Source: CAXBBB01 sp963815505 (GTDB taxonomy: Bacteria > Bacteroidota > Rhodothermia > Rhodothermales > BA12). From it: 64,000 nucleotides of DNA. Both the position numbers and the translations under genes were made by a program. The stretch is from assembly GCA_963815505.1 (NCBI GenBank), contig CAWFGU010000022.1:365518-429517 (forward strand), read 5' to 3'. Each line of letters opens with the position of its first letter. Positions within the stretch are counted from its first letter, which is position 1. The notes under the pieces were generated by a model. It was not told the DNA's origin, ran no database searches, and worked only from the letters and a program-made list of their open reading frames with translations. Positions 63,504 through 64,000 of this stretch are shown here, piece after piece.

Positions 63504-64000
63504 GTACGGACCTGCAACAAATGTACGTGGCCGTTGGGCGCGAGTTGACAGATTACACGGTGATCCGTAGCTCCGCGCTCGGGCGACCTGTACAGCATCG
63601 GCGCTGCGGTAGCGCACCAGGCCGAGGCCCCGCGCCACCACGTCTCCGCTGCCGCACGGCACCCAACCACCTGCACCCACCGAGCGCGAGAATCCAGCCG
63701 CGCCACTCTGCCCGGTACCCAGCCGAATGCTCACGACCTCGCCGCCAAGCGAGATACCTGTCGCGGCGCAGCCCAGGTCGGGAAACGCCACGTGAGACGA
63801 CACGCGCGCATATCCCGGCTCCGTAAAGATTGCATTGTACGGAGCGGCGTAGAGCGCCGGAACGTCGATCTGCACCAGCCTGTAATCGAGCGTCTGGCCG
63901 CTTTCGAGAAACCGCGCGTCCATCTTTAGGCCGGCGATCTGCATTACCTCCATGCCGCCAGGGTGGCCGTCGTCCATGTAGGTACACCGCGCCCATGCAG
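63453..64000 (-). CDS. Hypothetical protein (partial, enters from the right edge)
   Basis: Minus-strand frame of about 180 codons: YMDDGHPGGMEVMQIAGLKM, DARFLESGQTLDYRLVQIDV, PALYAAPYNAIFTEPGYARV, SSHVAFPDLGCAATGISLGG. Composition looks coding, at least down to about 63700. The stop at 63453 overlaps the plus-strand small gene, so the true end may be earlier. No family recognised. It may mark the return to chromosomal genes or the element's right arm. Confidence 0.45.
   Translation of the reverse strand, partial: AWARCTYMDDGHPGGMEVMQIAGLKMDARFLESGQTLDYRLVQIDVPALYAAPYNAIFTEPGYARVSSHVAFPDLGCAATGISLGGEVVSIRLGTGQSGAAGFSRSVGAGGWVPCGSGDVVARGLGLVRYRSADAVQVARARSYGSPCNLSTRAQRPRTFVAGPYSICCGPVYGEAFARAA

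Overview
The window looks like a chromosomal segment of a high-GC member of the Bacteroidota/Rhodothermota group (Rhodothermales-like). The evidence is: near-exact TAnnTTTG -7 promoter boxes (one with a TTTG -33 box 20 nt upstream); FtsI with a C-terminal PASTA domain; a Bacteroidota-style cysteine-motif protein with a carboxypeptidase-regulatory fold; and a bacterial Cdc48-like double AAA ATPase. The assignment is inference; no 16S gene is present.

Layout. (1) 1-13987, minus strand: division and cell-wall (dcw) cluster, transcribed mraZ-rsmH-ftsL-ftsI-murE-mraY-murD-ftsW-murG-murC-ftsQ-ftsA, mostly with 4-bp ATGA overlaps and with MraZ boxes upstream of mraZ. Two kinds of palindromic repeat sit inside it. 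(2) 14.1-22.7 kb: a degenerate LexA-like regulator, a CBS protein, HflX, a PQQ-type lipoprotein, DNA polymerase IV, BioY with a structured leader, a CHY zinc finger and a DtxR-family regulator. (3) 22.8-36.3 kb: Cdc48-like ATPase, two GT4 glycosyltransferases, a ZIP transporter, an MMPL/RND exporter, a four-gene glycosyltransferase/membrane protein/DUF3047 locus and a MaoC hydratase. (4) 36.3-55.96 kb: M48 lipoprotein protease, RecF, a TPR-CHAT protein, MurQ, Mfd, a WYL regulator, RsmG, MnmG, RidA, MnmE, YidC, RnpA and RpmH. The rpmH-rnpA-yidC-mnmE-mnmG-rsmG order plus recF and a 15/16 parS match are hallmarks of an origin-proximal region, but no dnaA is seen. (5) 56147-~63.5 kb: a tRNA-Val(TAC) gene followed directly by a tyrosine integrase, an IS630-type insertion, about 700 bp of repeat-rich non-coding DNA, a chain of overlapping small genes (ribbon-helix-helix, HTH, Cys-rich mini-protein, two unknowns) and a CHC2-Toprim-DUF3987 primase/helicase-like gene. 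This is an integrated mobile element whose right end lies near or beyond the window edge.

The least explained structure is in the element: a 114-bp imperfect palindrome (63033-63146) made of two opposed sets of five TGCAC/GTGCA units at 8-9 bp period, mirror-symmetric in spacing, inside the 3' part of the primase gene. It looks like an iteron-type replication or regulatory site.

Sequence quality caveat: many genes, including essential ones (murG, ftsW, murD, murE, ftsI, rsmH), carry single-base frameshifts, while neighbours (murC, mraY, mnmG, mfd, yidC) are intact. I read most of these as indel errors in the assembly and annotate whole genes across the shifts, stating where the frame breaks.
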